From contig JAZKDW010000017.1 of the NCBI GenBank assembly GCA_040387375.1, positions 1 to 64,000 of the forward strand: 64,000 nucleotides of DNA, read 5' to 3'. Positions within the stretch are counted from its first letter, which is position 1. The number at the start of each line of letters is the position of its first letter. The stretch comes from JAZKDW01 sp040387375. Its GTDB lineage: Bacteria > Pseudomonadota > Gammaproteobacteria > Burkholderiales > Burkholderiaceae_D. A program made the translations under genes and the position numbers. The notes beneath the pieces are model-generated. The model was not told where the DNA came from. It did no database searches and saw only the letters and a program-made list of their open reading frames with translations. Positions 8,263-15,949 of the stretch are shown here, piece after piece.

Positions 8263-8448
8263 ATGACCAGTCAAATCAGCAAGGTGATCCTGATTATTCT
8301 TGCCGCTATCGGAGCGCTGGCGCTCGTCGGCATTTTCAGCATGATGTTCATGCACGGCGCGATGATGGGCGGCACTTCGTTCAAAGGTCTCGGCTCGTCC
8401 ATGATGCAAGGTTGTTATGGCATGATGGGACCGCGCCAGGGTCCGTGA
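8263..8448 (+). CDS. Met-rich small membrane protein, unknown
   Basis: 61 residues: one hydrophobic segment (about 7-29, VILIILAAIGALALVGIFSM) followed by a tail full of methionine with one His and one Cys ('MMFMHGAMMGG', 'SSMMQGCYGMMGP'). An AAGGTG site lies 6 bases before the ATG at 8263. Methionine-rich periplasmic tails often bind Cu(I)/Ag(I), and the gene converges on cusA, so a role in copper handling is a reasonable inference. I recognise no named family. Short length makes the call less certain than a long gene, but start, RBS and coherent topology support it. Confidence 0.6.
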   Translation: MTSQISKVILIILAAIGALALVGIFSMMFMHGAMMGGTSFKGLGSSMMQGCYGMMGPRQGP

Positions 8449-8507
8449 GATTTAACGTACGTTGGTGATGGCGCAAACCTGCCCTTCCCTCACAAATCCG
8501 AAATCCA

Positions 8508-11500
8508 TTACCCGGCTCCCCATTGGTGCTCCGCCTGGCTGGGAGTGTTGATTTGTATTGCAGGCAATTGCCTGCGCCGCATCAGCAGGTACACGACGGG
8601 CACCACAAACATCGACAGCAGCGGCGCCGTGATCATGCCGCCGACCATCGGCGCGGCGATGCGCTGCATCACTTCTCCGCCGGTGCCGCTGCCAAGCATG
8701 ATGGGCAGCAGGCCGGCGATGATGACCGCCACCGTCATCGCCTTGGGCCGCACCCGCAGCACGGCGCCTTCGCGGATGGCGTCGATCAGGTCATCAACCC
8801 CAATCTTGCCCTGGGCCAGGCGCGCTTCCCACGCGTGCTTCAGGTACAGCAGCATGATCACGCCGAACTCGGCGGCGACGCCCGCCAGCGCAATGAAGCC
8901 GACGCCACTGGCAACCGACCAGTGGTGATCGAGCAGCCACAACAACCAGATGCCGCCGGCCAGGGCAAACGGCAGCGTGCCCGTCAGCAGGGCGGCTTCG
9001 TCGACGCGTTTGAAAGTCAGGTACAACAGCACGAAAATAATCAGCAAGGTGGCCGGCACCACTACTTTCAGCTTCGCCGTGGCCCGCTCCAGGTACTCGA
9101 ACTGCCCCGACCATGAAACCGAATAACCTACCGGCAGCCTGACGTCGCGGGCAACCGCCTTTTGCATGTCGCGCACCGCCGAACTGAGGTCCCGTCCGCG
9201 GATATCGACGTAGACCAATCCCGACAGGCGCGCATTTTCGCTTTTGATCATCGGCGGACCATCGCTGATGCGGATGGTGGCGACATCGCCCAAACGGATC
9301 TGGGCGCCGCGCTCGGTCAGCAGCGATAGCTGACGCAGCTTTTCCAGCGAATCGCGTACCTCGCGCGGATAACGCACGCTGATTGGAAAGCGCTGCAAGC
9401 CTTCCACCGTTTCGCCGATGTTGTCGCCGCCGATGCCGGCCGACACGATGCTGTGCACGTCGGCGATGTTCAGGCCATACCGCGCGGCCGCATCACGGTC
9501 GATGTCGACGTCCACATAACGGCCGCTGTTGAGCCTCTCGGCCAGCGCCGACGACACGCCAGGAACGTTTTTCACTATCCGCTCGATGTCGCCGGTGATG
9601 CGGTCAATCTCCTTCAGATCGGTGCCGGCGACCTTGACGCCGACCGGGCTCTTGATGCCGGTGGCCAGCATGTCGATGCGGTTGCGGATCGGCGGCACCC
9701 AGATGTTCGACAGCCCCGGCACCTTGACGATGCGGTCCAGTTCCATGACCAGCTTGTCGGGCGTCATGCCGGCGCGCCACTGGTCCCGCGGCTTGAACTG
9801 GATGGTGGTTTCAAACATTTCCAGCGGCGCCGGGTCGGTGGCGGACTCGGCGCGCCCGGCCTTGCCGAACACGCTATGCACTTCGGGCACGCTCTTGATC
9901 AGGCGATCGGTCTGCTGCAGCAGCTCGGATGCCTTGCCGGCCGACAGGCCGGGCAACGCGGACGGCATGTACAACAGGTCGCCCTCATCCATCATCGGCA
10001 TAAACTCGCCGCCGAGCCGGGTCATCGGCCAGATCGTGATGGCGGCAATCAGGCCCGTCACCAGCAACGTGGTTTTCGGAAAGCGTAGCGCCTTGTCAAG
10101 CAGCGGACGATACAGCCGGATTAACCACCGGTTTAGCGGATTTTTCTGCTCCTCCGGAATGCGGCCGCGGATCAGATAGCCCATCAGTACCGGAATCAAG
10201 GTAACGGCCAGGCCGGCAGCGGCGGCCATTGCATAGGTCTTGGTGAACGCCAGCGGCGAGAACAGCCGGCCCTCCTGCGCTTCCAGCGTGAAAACCGGGA
10301 TGAACGACAGCACGATGATCAGCAATGAAAAAAACAGTGCTCGACCGACCTCGGCCGCGGCATCGCCAATGACCCGCCAGTGGACATCTCCTTGCAATTT
10401 TTTGCCTGGATGCGCGTGGTTCCAGACCTCGATGTGCTTGTGCGCATTCTCGATCATCACCACCGCCGCATCGACCATCGCGCCTACCGCGATCGCGATG
10501 CCGCCGAGCGACATGATGTTGGCATTGACGCCCTGGTAATGCATGACGATGAACGCGGCGAGGATACCGATCGGCAGCGTCACAATCGCCACCAGCGCGG
10601 AGCGGACATGGAACAGGAAAATGGCGCACACGAGTGCGACTACAAGAAATTCCTCGATCAGTTTTTCTTGCAGATTGCGGACGGCGCTGTTGATCAAGGT
10701 GGAGCGGTCGTAGGCCGGGATGATCTCGACACCGGCGGGCAAGCCGGGCTTGAGCTGCTCCAGCCTAGTCTTGACGGCGGCGATGGTGTCGAGTGCGTTT
10801 TTGCCGGAACGCATGACGATCACACCGCCAGCCACTTCGCCTTCGCCATTCAGTTCTGCAATGCCGCGCCGCATCTCTGGCCCGACCTGGACCCGCGCGA
10901 CGTCGCCCAGGCGGACCGAGACGCCGGCATCGGTTGTCATCAGCGGAATCTTTCGGAAATCGTCGAGCGATTTCAGGTAGCCCGAGGAGCGCACCATGTA
11001 TTCGGCTTCGGCCAGTTCCAATACCGAACCGCCGGTTTCCTGATTGGCCCGCTGCACTGCGTCAACCACCTTGCGATGCGAAATGTTAAAGGCGCGCATC
11101 TTGTCCGGGTCGAGCACAATCTGGTACTGCCGCACCATACCGCCGATGCTGGCCACCTCTGACACATTGGGCACCGCCTTCAGTTCGGATTTGAGGAACC
11201 AGTCCTGCAACGCGCGCAGCTGCGACAGATCCATCTTGCCGGTGCGGTCCACCAGCGCGTATTCATAGATCCAGCCGACGCCGCTCGCATCCGGTCCGAG
11301 CACGCTCCTGGCCTGGGGCGGCAGGCGTGACTGCGCCTGGTTCAGGTACTCCAGCACGCGCGAGCGCGCCCAGTAGGGATCGGTGCCAGCCTCGAAAAGG
11401 ATATAAACGAAGGAATCGCCGAAGAAGGAATAGCCGCGCACCGTTTTTGCGCCCGGCACCGACAGCATGGTGGTGGTAAGCGGATACGTGACCTGGCTTT

Positions 11501-11684
11501 CGACGATCTGCGGAGCCTGCCCGGGATAGCTGGTGCGAATGATGACTTGCACGTCCGACAGGTCCGGAATGGCATCGAGCGGTGTACGAATCAATGACCA
11601 GATGCCCCACGCGGTCATCATTAACGTTGCCAGCAACACCAGGAAGCGGTTGGCGATCGACCAGCGAATCAGCCTGGCGATCAT
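8508..11684 (-). CDS. cusA: Cu/Ag efflux RND transporter, inner-membrane pump CusA
   Basis: 1058 residues, full length for heavy-metal-efflux RND pumps. Starts MIARLIRWSIANRFLVLLAT; motifs include 'TPLDAIPDLSDVQVIIRTSYPGQAP' (split across the periplasmic porter domain start), 'GAMVDAAVVMIENAHKH' in TM4 with proton-relay acidic residues, and 'GVAAEFGVIMLLYLKHAWE' in TM10. Known role: proton-driven export of Cu(I)/Ag(I) from periplasm and cytoplasm through CusB and CusC. The start overlaps the cusB stop by 4 bases (ATGA type), so translation is coupled. It is the last gene of the minus-strand operon. Confidence 0.95.
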   Translation of the reverse strand: MIARLIRWSIANRFLVLLATLMMTAWGIWSLIRTPLDAIPDLSDVQVIIRTSYPGQAPQIVESQVTYPLTTTMLSVPGAKTVRGYSFFGDSFVYILFEAGTDPYWARSRVLEYLNQAQSRLPPQARSVLGPDASGVGWIYEYALVDRTGKMDLSQLRALQDWFLKSELKAVPNVSEVASIGGMVRQYQIVLDPDKMRAFNISHRKVVDAVQRANQETGGSVLELAEAEYMVRSSGYLKSLDDFRKIPLMTTDAGVSVRLGDVARVQVGPEMRRGIAELNGEGEVAGGVIVMRSGKNALDTIAAVKTRLEQLKPGLPAGVEIIPAYDRSTLINSAVRNLQEKLIEEFLVVALVCAIFLFHVRSALVAIVTLPIGILAAFIVMHYQGVNANIMSLGGIAIAVGAMVDAAVVMIENAHKHIEVWNHAHPGKKLQGDVHWRVIGDAAAEVGRALFFSLLIIVLSFIPVFTLEAQEGRLFSPLAFTKTYAMAAAAGLAVTLIPVLMGYLIRGRIPEEQKNPLNRWLIRLYRPLLDKALRFPKTTLLVTGLIAAITIWPMTRLGGEFMPMMDEGDLLYMPSALPGLSAGKASELLQQTDRLIKSVPEVHSVFGKAGRAESATDPAPLEMFETTIQFKPRDQWRAGMTPDKLVMELDRIVKVPGLSNIWVPPIRNRIDMLATGIKSPVGVKVAGTDLKEIDRITGDIERIVKNVPGVSSALAERLNSGRYVDVDIDRDAAARYGLNIADVHSIVSAGIGGDNIGETVEGLQRFPISVRYPREVRDSLEKLRQLSLLTERGAQIRLGDVATIRISDGPPMIKSENARLSGLVYVDIRGRDLSSAVRDMQKAVARDVRLPVGYSVSWSGQFEYLERATAKLKVVVPATLLIIFVLLYLTFKRVDEAALLTGTLPFALAGGIWLLWLLDHHWSVASGVGFIALAGVAAEFGVIMLLYLKHAWEARLAQGKIGVDDLIDAIREGAVLRVRPKAMTVAVIIAGLLPIMLGSGTGGEVMQRIAAPMVGGMITAPLLSMFVVPVVYLLMRRRQLPAIQINTPSQAEHQWGAG

Positions 11685-13171
11685 TTTTTCGCTCCCTGCG
11701 TGATCCTGGTGATTTCATACACACCTTCCTCAGGCTGGCGAAACTCGAATACCACGCTGTCGCCTGGCGCCAGGTTCTTCGGCAGGACACCGGCAGGCAT
11801 CCTGAAGCCCATGGTCATCGGCCCCCATTTCAAGGACACGATTGGCCCGTGCGATAACGTGATTTCATCCTTTTCTATTTTTTCGACCTTGCCTTCACCC
11901 CGGTGCGTCGCCCCGGCATCCATCTTGTGGCTGGGGTCGGCCATGGGGATCGCACTGCCTTTGAGGCTGGCTTCCGAATCGATCAGAAACTGGCCGGAGA
12001 CCACCACTTTCTGTCCCGCCGCCAGGCCCTTGCGGATTTCCGTCTGGCCGTCGGCCTCCATGCCGATGTCGACCTCGACCGGCGCAAACTTGCCATCACC
12101 CTGATCGAGCATCACGACCGTGCGCGTGCCGGTCTGTATCACCGCTTCGGTCGGCACCAGCAACACCTTGCTGCGGCCAGCGGCGGCAAAACTCACTGTG
12201 GCAAACATGCCAGGCACCAGCTCGCCGGACGGGTTGGCCAGTTCGATGCGTGCTTTCAGCGTGCGTGTGGCGGCATTGACTTCCGGCAGGATTGCGCTGA
12301 CCTTGCCCTTGAAGACCGCACCCGGCAGCGACGGCGTGCGCACTTCGGCCGCTGTGCCGGGACGCACCTGGGCCGACACATTTTCCGGCACGTCGGCATG
12401 GATCCAGATTGTGCCCAGTCCATTGATGCGAAACAGTGGGGCACCGGCCATCACAGTCATGCCTTCGCGCACCGCGAGCTCCGCCACCACGCCGCCGATC
12501 GGCGCTGTGACGGTCGAACGTGCCTGCACCTTTCCGCCAGCCTCGACCGCGCGAATCTGCGCGTCGTTCATGCCGGCCAGGCTCAGGCGCTGGCGCGCGC
12601 CGCTTGCCAGCGCATCAAGACCGCTGCCCTGCATACGTTTTACGGCAAGGTATTCTTCCTGCGCGGCAACCCACTCAGGCACATACAGCTCGGCCAGGGG
12701 CTGGCCCTTGCGCACCGGATCGAGTGCTGCCCGCACATGCAGGCGTTCCACGAAGCCGTTGCTGCGCGCCTGCACCAGCACGACATCGCGCTCGTTGTAG
12801 ACAACGTTGCCGACAGCCGTGACGGTCGACGCAAGATTTCCCGTGGTGACTTGCACGGTGCGGATGCCGAGGTTCTGTTGCATGCGCGGACTGATGCTGA
12901 CCTTGCCTTCCTCACCCGCATCGTCTGCGTAGACCGGCACCAGTTGCATGTCCATGAAGGGCGATTTTCCTGGCTTGTCGAACCTCGGGCCAGGCACCAT
13001 CGGATCGTGCCAGTACAGCACTTTCTTGTCGGTTGACGCAGTCGCTGCAGCGGCCGGTTGGGCGCCGGACGCCTGCATGCCCCGCTGCATGCCAAACCAG
13101 TACAAGCCGTAGCAGAGTCCGGATGCGAATATGGCGGCGGCCAGCATGGCCATGGTTTTCCGGTTTTTCAT
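11681..13171 (-). CDS. cusB: CusB membrane-fusion protein with a C-terminal CusF-like domain
   Basis: 496 residues. N-terminal membrane anchor or signal (about 8-27), then the degenerate heavy-metal-binding domain ('VLYWHDPMVPGPRFDKPGK', 'PFMDMQLVPVY', about 52-82), then hairpin, lipoyl and beta-barrel domains of the periplasmic adaptor ('IGGVVAELAVREGMTVMAG', 'GKVSAILPEVNAATRTLKAR'). The last 80 residues are a CusF-like fold: 'KIEKDEITLSHGPIVSLKWG' then 'PMTMGFRMP', with the His, Trp and two Met of the copper site. So adaptor and metallochaperone are fused. Overlaps cusC by 4 bases and cusA by 4 bases. Confidence 0.93.
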   Translation of the reverse strand: MKNRKTMAMLAAAIFASGLCYGLYWFGMQRGMQASGAQPAAAATASTDKKVLYWHDPMVPGPRFDKPGKSPFMDMQLVPVYADDAGEEGKVSISPRMQQNLGIRTVQVTTGNLASTVTAVGNVVYNERDVVLVQARSNGFVERLHVRAALDPVRKGQPLAELYVPEWVAAQEEYLAVKRMQGSGLDALASGARQRLSLAGMNDAQIRAVEAGGKVQARSTVTAPIGGVVAELAVREGMTVMAGAPLFRINGLGTIWIHADVPENVSAQVRPGTAAEVRTPSLPGAVFKGKVSAILPEVNAATRTLKARIELANPSGELVPGMFATVSFAAAGRSKVLLVPTEAVIQTGTRTVVMLDQGDGKFAPVEVDIGMEADGQTEIRKGLAAGQKVVVSGQFLIDSEASLKGSAIPMADPSHKMDAGATHRGEGKVEKIEKDEITLSHGPIVSLKWGPMTMGFRMPAGVLPKNLAPGDSVVFEFRQPEEGVYEITRITQGAKK

Positions 13172-14505
13172 TTCGCCTCCCTGGCGGATAGGGTTGAGTG
13201 ACTTGCAGCGCTACTGACGGGTAGAAGAAAATTGATCCTTGCCCACAGGCGGGCGGCCTCGGTTTCGCGCTGCAATGCCTGAATCCGCATGTCAATTTCA
13301 TTGCGCCGCGCGGCCAGCACGTCGGCCAGCCCTGATTTGCCGCCACGGTACGCCGCGACTGCAGCCCGGGTACGGTCGTTCGCCAGCGGAATCAGTTCGC
13401 GCTGATAGCGTGCATGACGCTCGCGTTGGTTTTCCCATTCATTGATCATCACGCGTACTTCGGCGCCATGGCTGCGCAGCAGTTCTCGACGCTCGACTTG
13501 CGCCTGCCCGAGCAGCGCCAGCCTGGCCGACAGTTCGCGGTCCTGGCGATTTTTCTGGTCCCACTGGAGCGGAATCGAGACACCGATCGACACCATGTCG
13601 GAATACGCTGGTCCCCGCTGCGCATACGCGACTTCCACCGTCCAGTCAGATTTCTTGTTGGCTTCAGTCAGCCTGAGCTCGGCGCGCGCCAACTCCTCCT
13701 GCCGATCCAGTACGACGATTTGGGGATGATGCGCAAGCTGGCGCTCAAGCGTTGCCGGGCCAAGAGAAATTGCCTCCATGTCCGGCTTTGCCGCGAGCGG
13801 CATGTCCGCCGCCTCGCCTATCCATCGCGCCAGCATCGTTTTTGCATTGCGGACCCGTTGCCCGAGCTCGCTGCGGCGATCGTCGAATGCCGCCAATGTA
13901 CTGCGCGCAGCAAGGACGTCCGCCTGATTGCCGCGGCCCGCACGATAGCTGCCTTCCGCCGCCTGGATTTCCAGCATGGCTTGTTCGCCCTGTTCGTCGA
14001 CGACAGCCGCCATCGCTTCCGCGTAATAACGATCAAGCCAGGCCAGCGCCGTATCGCGCCCGATCGCAGCGGCAGCGAGCTCCTTTTCGGCGATTTTCTT
14101 TTCCGCTTCGCGCTCGTACCGGTCGCCACGCGAGCGGCGTTTGTCGATGCGCGTGATTTCCTGCATCACGCCGATCCGCCGCATCGTCATGAAATCATTG
14201 CTGAGGCTAAAACGATCGCGGCCGTTGACAGGCAGATTGTCAATGCCGACTTTCAGGACTGGATCGGGCAACTGGCCAGCCGCGACCGCCATGTATCTTG
14301 AAGCGGCAATCGAGAAATCCTGGGCGACAAGCTGGTGCGAGCGTTCCAGAGCGCGGCGCTGGGCGTCAGCAAGGGTGAGCACGTCCGCCGCGAAAGCCGC
14401 CGCGGACAGCACGGGCAGACCAAGACAGGCGATGACAAGCATGGAGGCAACATGGCGCGGGATGGACTTACCTGCGGAGATGGGGGTTGCAATAATCGGT
14501 GACAT
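13168..14505 (-). CDS. cusC: CusC-like outer-membrane efflux protein (TolC family)
   Basis: 445 residues with an N-terminal signal (MSPIIATPISAGKSIPRHVA..., cleavage near AFAAD). 'LTLADAQRRALERSHQL', 'LPDPVLKVGIDNLPV' and the second half 'YAQRGPAYSDMVSIGVSIPL' are the paired repeats of TolC-family trimeric channels. No lipobox is seen. The start at 14505 is chosen because TCTGGAG stands 5 bases upstream; the ATG at 14523 lacks one. First of the three overlapping CusCBA genes, 72 bases after the small Cys/Met-rich protein gene. Confidence 0.88.
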   Translation of the reverse strand: MSPIIATPISAGKSIPRHVASMLVIACLGLPVLSAAAFAADVLTLADAQRRALERSHQLVAQDFSIAASRYMAVAAGQLPDPVLKVGIDNLPVNGRDRFSLSNDFMTMRRIGVMQEITRIDKRRSRGDRYEREAEKKIAEKELAAAAIGRDTALAWLDRYYAEAMAAVVDEQGEQAMLEIQAAEGSYRAGRGNQADVLAARSTLAAFDDRRSELGQRVRNAKTMLARWIGEAADMPLAAKPDMEAISLGPATLERQLAHHPQIVVLDRQEELARAELRLTEANKKSDWTVEVAYAQRGPAYSDMVSIGVSIPLQWDQKNRQDRELSARLALLGQAQVERRELLRSHGAEVRVMINEWENQRERHARYQRELIPLANDRTRAAVAAYRGGKSGLADVLAARRNEIDMRIQALQRETEAARLWARINFLLPVSSAASHSTLSAREAK

Positions 14506-14577
14506 GAAAACTCCAGAAAGCATGGAACAAGCCCGCCATGCACATTGCGGCGGGAATGAACGAAGCGATCTGGTAGA

Positions 14578-14970
14578 TTAAATCCGGAAACAGCAGTGTT
14601 GGATGGCAAGCGGCGGCGCAGTGGCACGCGTCAAGAGAAATGCATCTGGTTGCACCGTTGCGGATATGTCTGCAGTCAGTTTGACTGCGAGCAATACCAG
14701 CGTCAGCGCGGCGGGAATGAAGGGTTGCACCTGCGGCAGGTTTGGCTTGTCGAGAGACTGGTTCCCGGCCTGGCCATAAGCCTGGCAAAGGCTCGGCTGC
14801 TCCATGTCCATGCTCTGGCAATCCGGCATGTCCGACATGACGGCCGACTCGACGCCCGGCCCGGTCGTGGCGCCAGGACAAACATATCCCGCCAGGGCAA
14901 GCTGCATGAACAGCATGCTGACTAGCGCTAGCAGCGCGGCAATCAAGCGGGATCGCGGTATCATTTTCAT
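14578..14970 (-). CDS. Small Cys/Met-rich exported protein heading the cus operon
   Basis: 130 residues: signal peptide (about 1-27, LIAALLALVSMLFMQLALA), then a metal-ligand-rich stretch 'MSDMPDCQSMDMEQPSLC', a hydrophobic segment (about 84-97) and a tail ending 'IQHCCFRI'. Lies upstream of cusC on the same strand. No ribosome-binding site precedes the ATG at 14970 and a strong -10 box lies only 9 bases upstream, so it may be translated from a leaderless mRNA, or start at the second ATG (14964). Likely periplasmic copper binding, inferred from ligands and context only. Confidence 0.65.
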   Translation of the reverse strand: MKMIPRSRLIAALLALVSMLFMQLALAGYVCPGATTGPGVESAVMSDMPDCQSMDMEQPSLCQAYGQAGNQSLDKPNLPQVQPFIPAALTLVLLAVKLTADISATVQPDAFLLTRATAPPLAIQHCCFRI

Positions 14971-14978
14971 TACGCTGG

Positions 14979-15005
14979 ATTATAGCGTTTTGCCCGCATC
15001 GTCAA
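14979..15005 (-). promoter_or_regulatory. Candidate promoter of the cus operon (leaderless arrangement)
   Basis: On the minus strand, TTGACG (15005-15000) is followed after 15 bases by a perfect TATAAT (14984-14979). The spacing is short for sigma-70, so an activator may be needed. Transcription would begin near 14971-14972, practically at the ATG at 14970, which has no ribosome-binding site. Confidence 0.5.
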
Positions 15006-15030
15006 TGTTAATTCGTCGTAAAATGGCCGC

Positions 15031-15061
15031 TTGACCTTACCCCCATGTAAAGGTATAGACT
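15031..15061 (+). promoter_or_regulatory. MerR/CueR-type promoter of the copper-oxidase operon
   Basis: TTGACC (15031-15036) and TAGACT (15056-15061) are separated by 19 bases, the over-long spacing typical of MerR-family controlled promoters. The spacer carries the dyad ACCTTAC...GTAAAGGT, close in layout to the CueR site of the E. coli copA promoter. It faces the small His-rich protein gene at 15097 and the genes behind it. The regulator itself is not in this window. MerR-type activation by copper or silver is inferred from this architecture. Confidence 0.7.
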
Positions 15062-15096
15062 AGCTATCTCATACCTTTCCCACCTCAGACTTTTGC

Positions 15097-15537
15097 ATGA
15101 ATCACGTCATCAAGACATTGCTGCTTTGGCTAATGATCGTTGCAGTACCCATGCAAGGGTTCGCCGCGGTCATGAAAATGTCTTGTGGCCCGGCGCATCA
15201 TGGGGCAGCAACAATCACCGCCATGACGGCGGCGCACCATCACGGCGATGAGGAACTTGCCACCGGCAGCAGCCATTATCACGCTGCCATCGACGATACC
15301 GAAACCGCGGCGGCCGATGCCCCATCAGGCGCCGACCAGTCTTCTTCTCCACAACAGCAGAGTTCGTACTGCAGCGCCTGTGCTGCCTGCTGCACCGGCG
15401 CTTCCGCCCCGCCTTCAGCGGCAATCCTGCCTGCCGGCTCCACTGCGTCAAACGCCGTGATCTTGTCTCCCGCTCCCCTGGTCACCGGATTTATTCCGGG
15501 CGGCCTCGAACGCCCGCCCCGACAGCTTTCCGTTTAA
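15097..15537 (+). CDS. His/Met/Cys-rich exported protein in copper operon
   Basis: 146 residues. Signal peptide (about 1-23, IKTLLLWLMIVAVPMQGFAA), then 'MKMSCGPAHHG', 'AAHHHGDEE' and later a cysteine cluster 'YCSACAACC' (about 93-101), ending in a Pro-rich tail with a weak hydrophobic stretch. It resembles the small periplasmic proteins often found first in Burkholderiales copper operons (DUF2946-like layout), but I cannot name the family. First gene after the CueR-type promoter. The ligand set suggests copper or silver binding in the periplasm. Confidence 0.7.
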   Translation: MNHVIKTLLLWLMIVAVPMQGFAAVMKMSCGPAHHGAATITAMTAAHHHGDEELATGSSHYHAAIDDTETAAADAPSGADQSSSPQQQSSYCSACAACCTGASAPPSAAILPAGSTASNAVILSPAPLVTGFIPGGLERPPRQLSV

Positions 15538-15619
15538 CCGACCGGCGTTCGCTGGTCCGAGTGGCTTGCGCACGCAGCGTGCATGTGCACGCCTGCCCTA
15601 TCGATCCGGAGAAAAAAAC

Positions 15620-15949
15620 ATGTCCTTTCCAAAATGGCTTGCCATGGCCGCGTTGGCATCACTGCCGTTTGCAGCCGCAGCCCAGGCACAAAAGCAGGCG
15701 CCCGACCCGACGGACGCGAACGTCACTATCCATGCCGCCGCTTACGATTCCGCGTTCAGGAAATACCAGCCGGCAGGCGAACAAAACGAAACGCCCGACA
15801 AAGTCTGGCGTGCCGCCAATGACGAGATGCAGCGTCTCGGCGGCCATGCGGGCCACATGAAAGGCGCGGGCGACAGCAAAGAAACGGCGAAACCAGACCA
15901 TGCGCCTCAGCACCATCGTCCGGATAACAAGAGCAAGGAAAAGAAATAA
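15620..15949 (+). CDS. Small exported protein in copper operon, unknown
   Basis: 109 residues starting MSFPKWLAMAALASLPFAAA, signal peptide cleaved near AQAQK. The middle ('YDSAFRKYQPAGEQNETPDK', 'VWRAANDEMQRLGGHAGHM') is a short conserved-looking segment. The tail is charged with several His ('PDHAPQHHRPD'). CCGGAGA stands 8 bases before the ATG at 15620, so the longer frame from 15566 is rejected. The stop shares one base with the next start (TAATG), showing coupling with the TolC-type gene. Likely a periplasmic accessory copper protein, by context. Confidence 0.7.
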   Translation: MSFPKWLAMAALASLPFAAAAQAQKQAPDPTDANVTIHAAAYDSAFRKYQPAGEQNETPDKVWRAANDEMQRLGGHAGHMKGAGDSKETAKPDHAPQHHRPDNKSKEKK

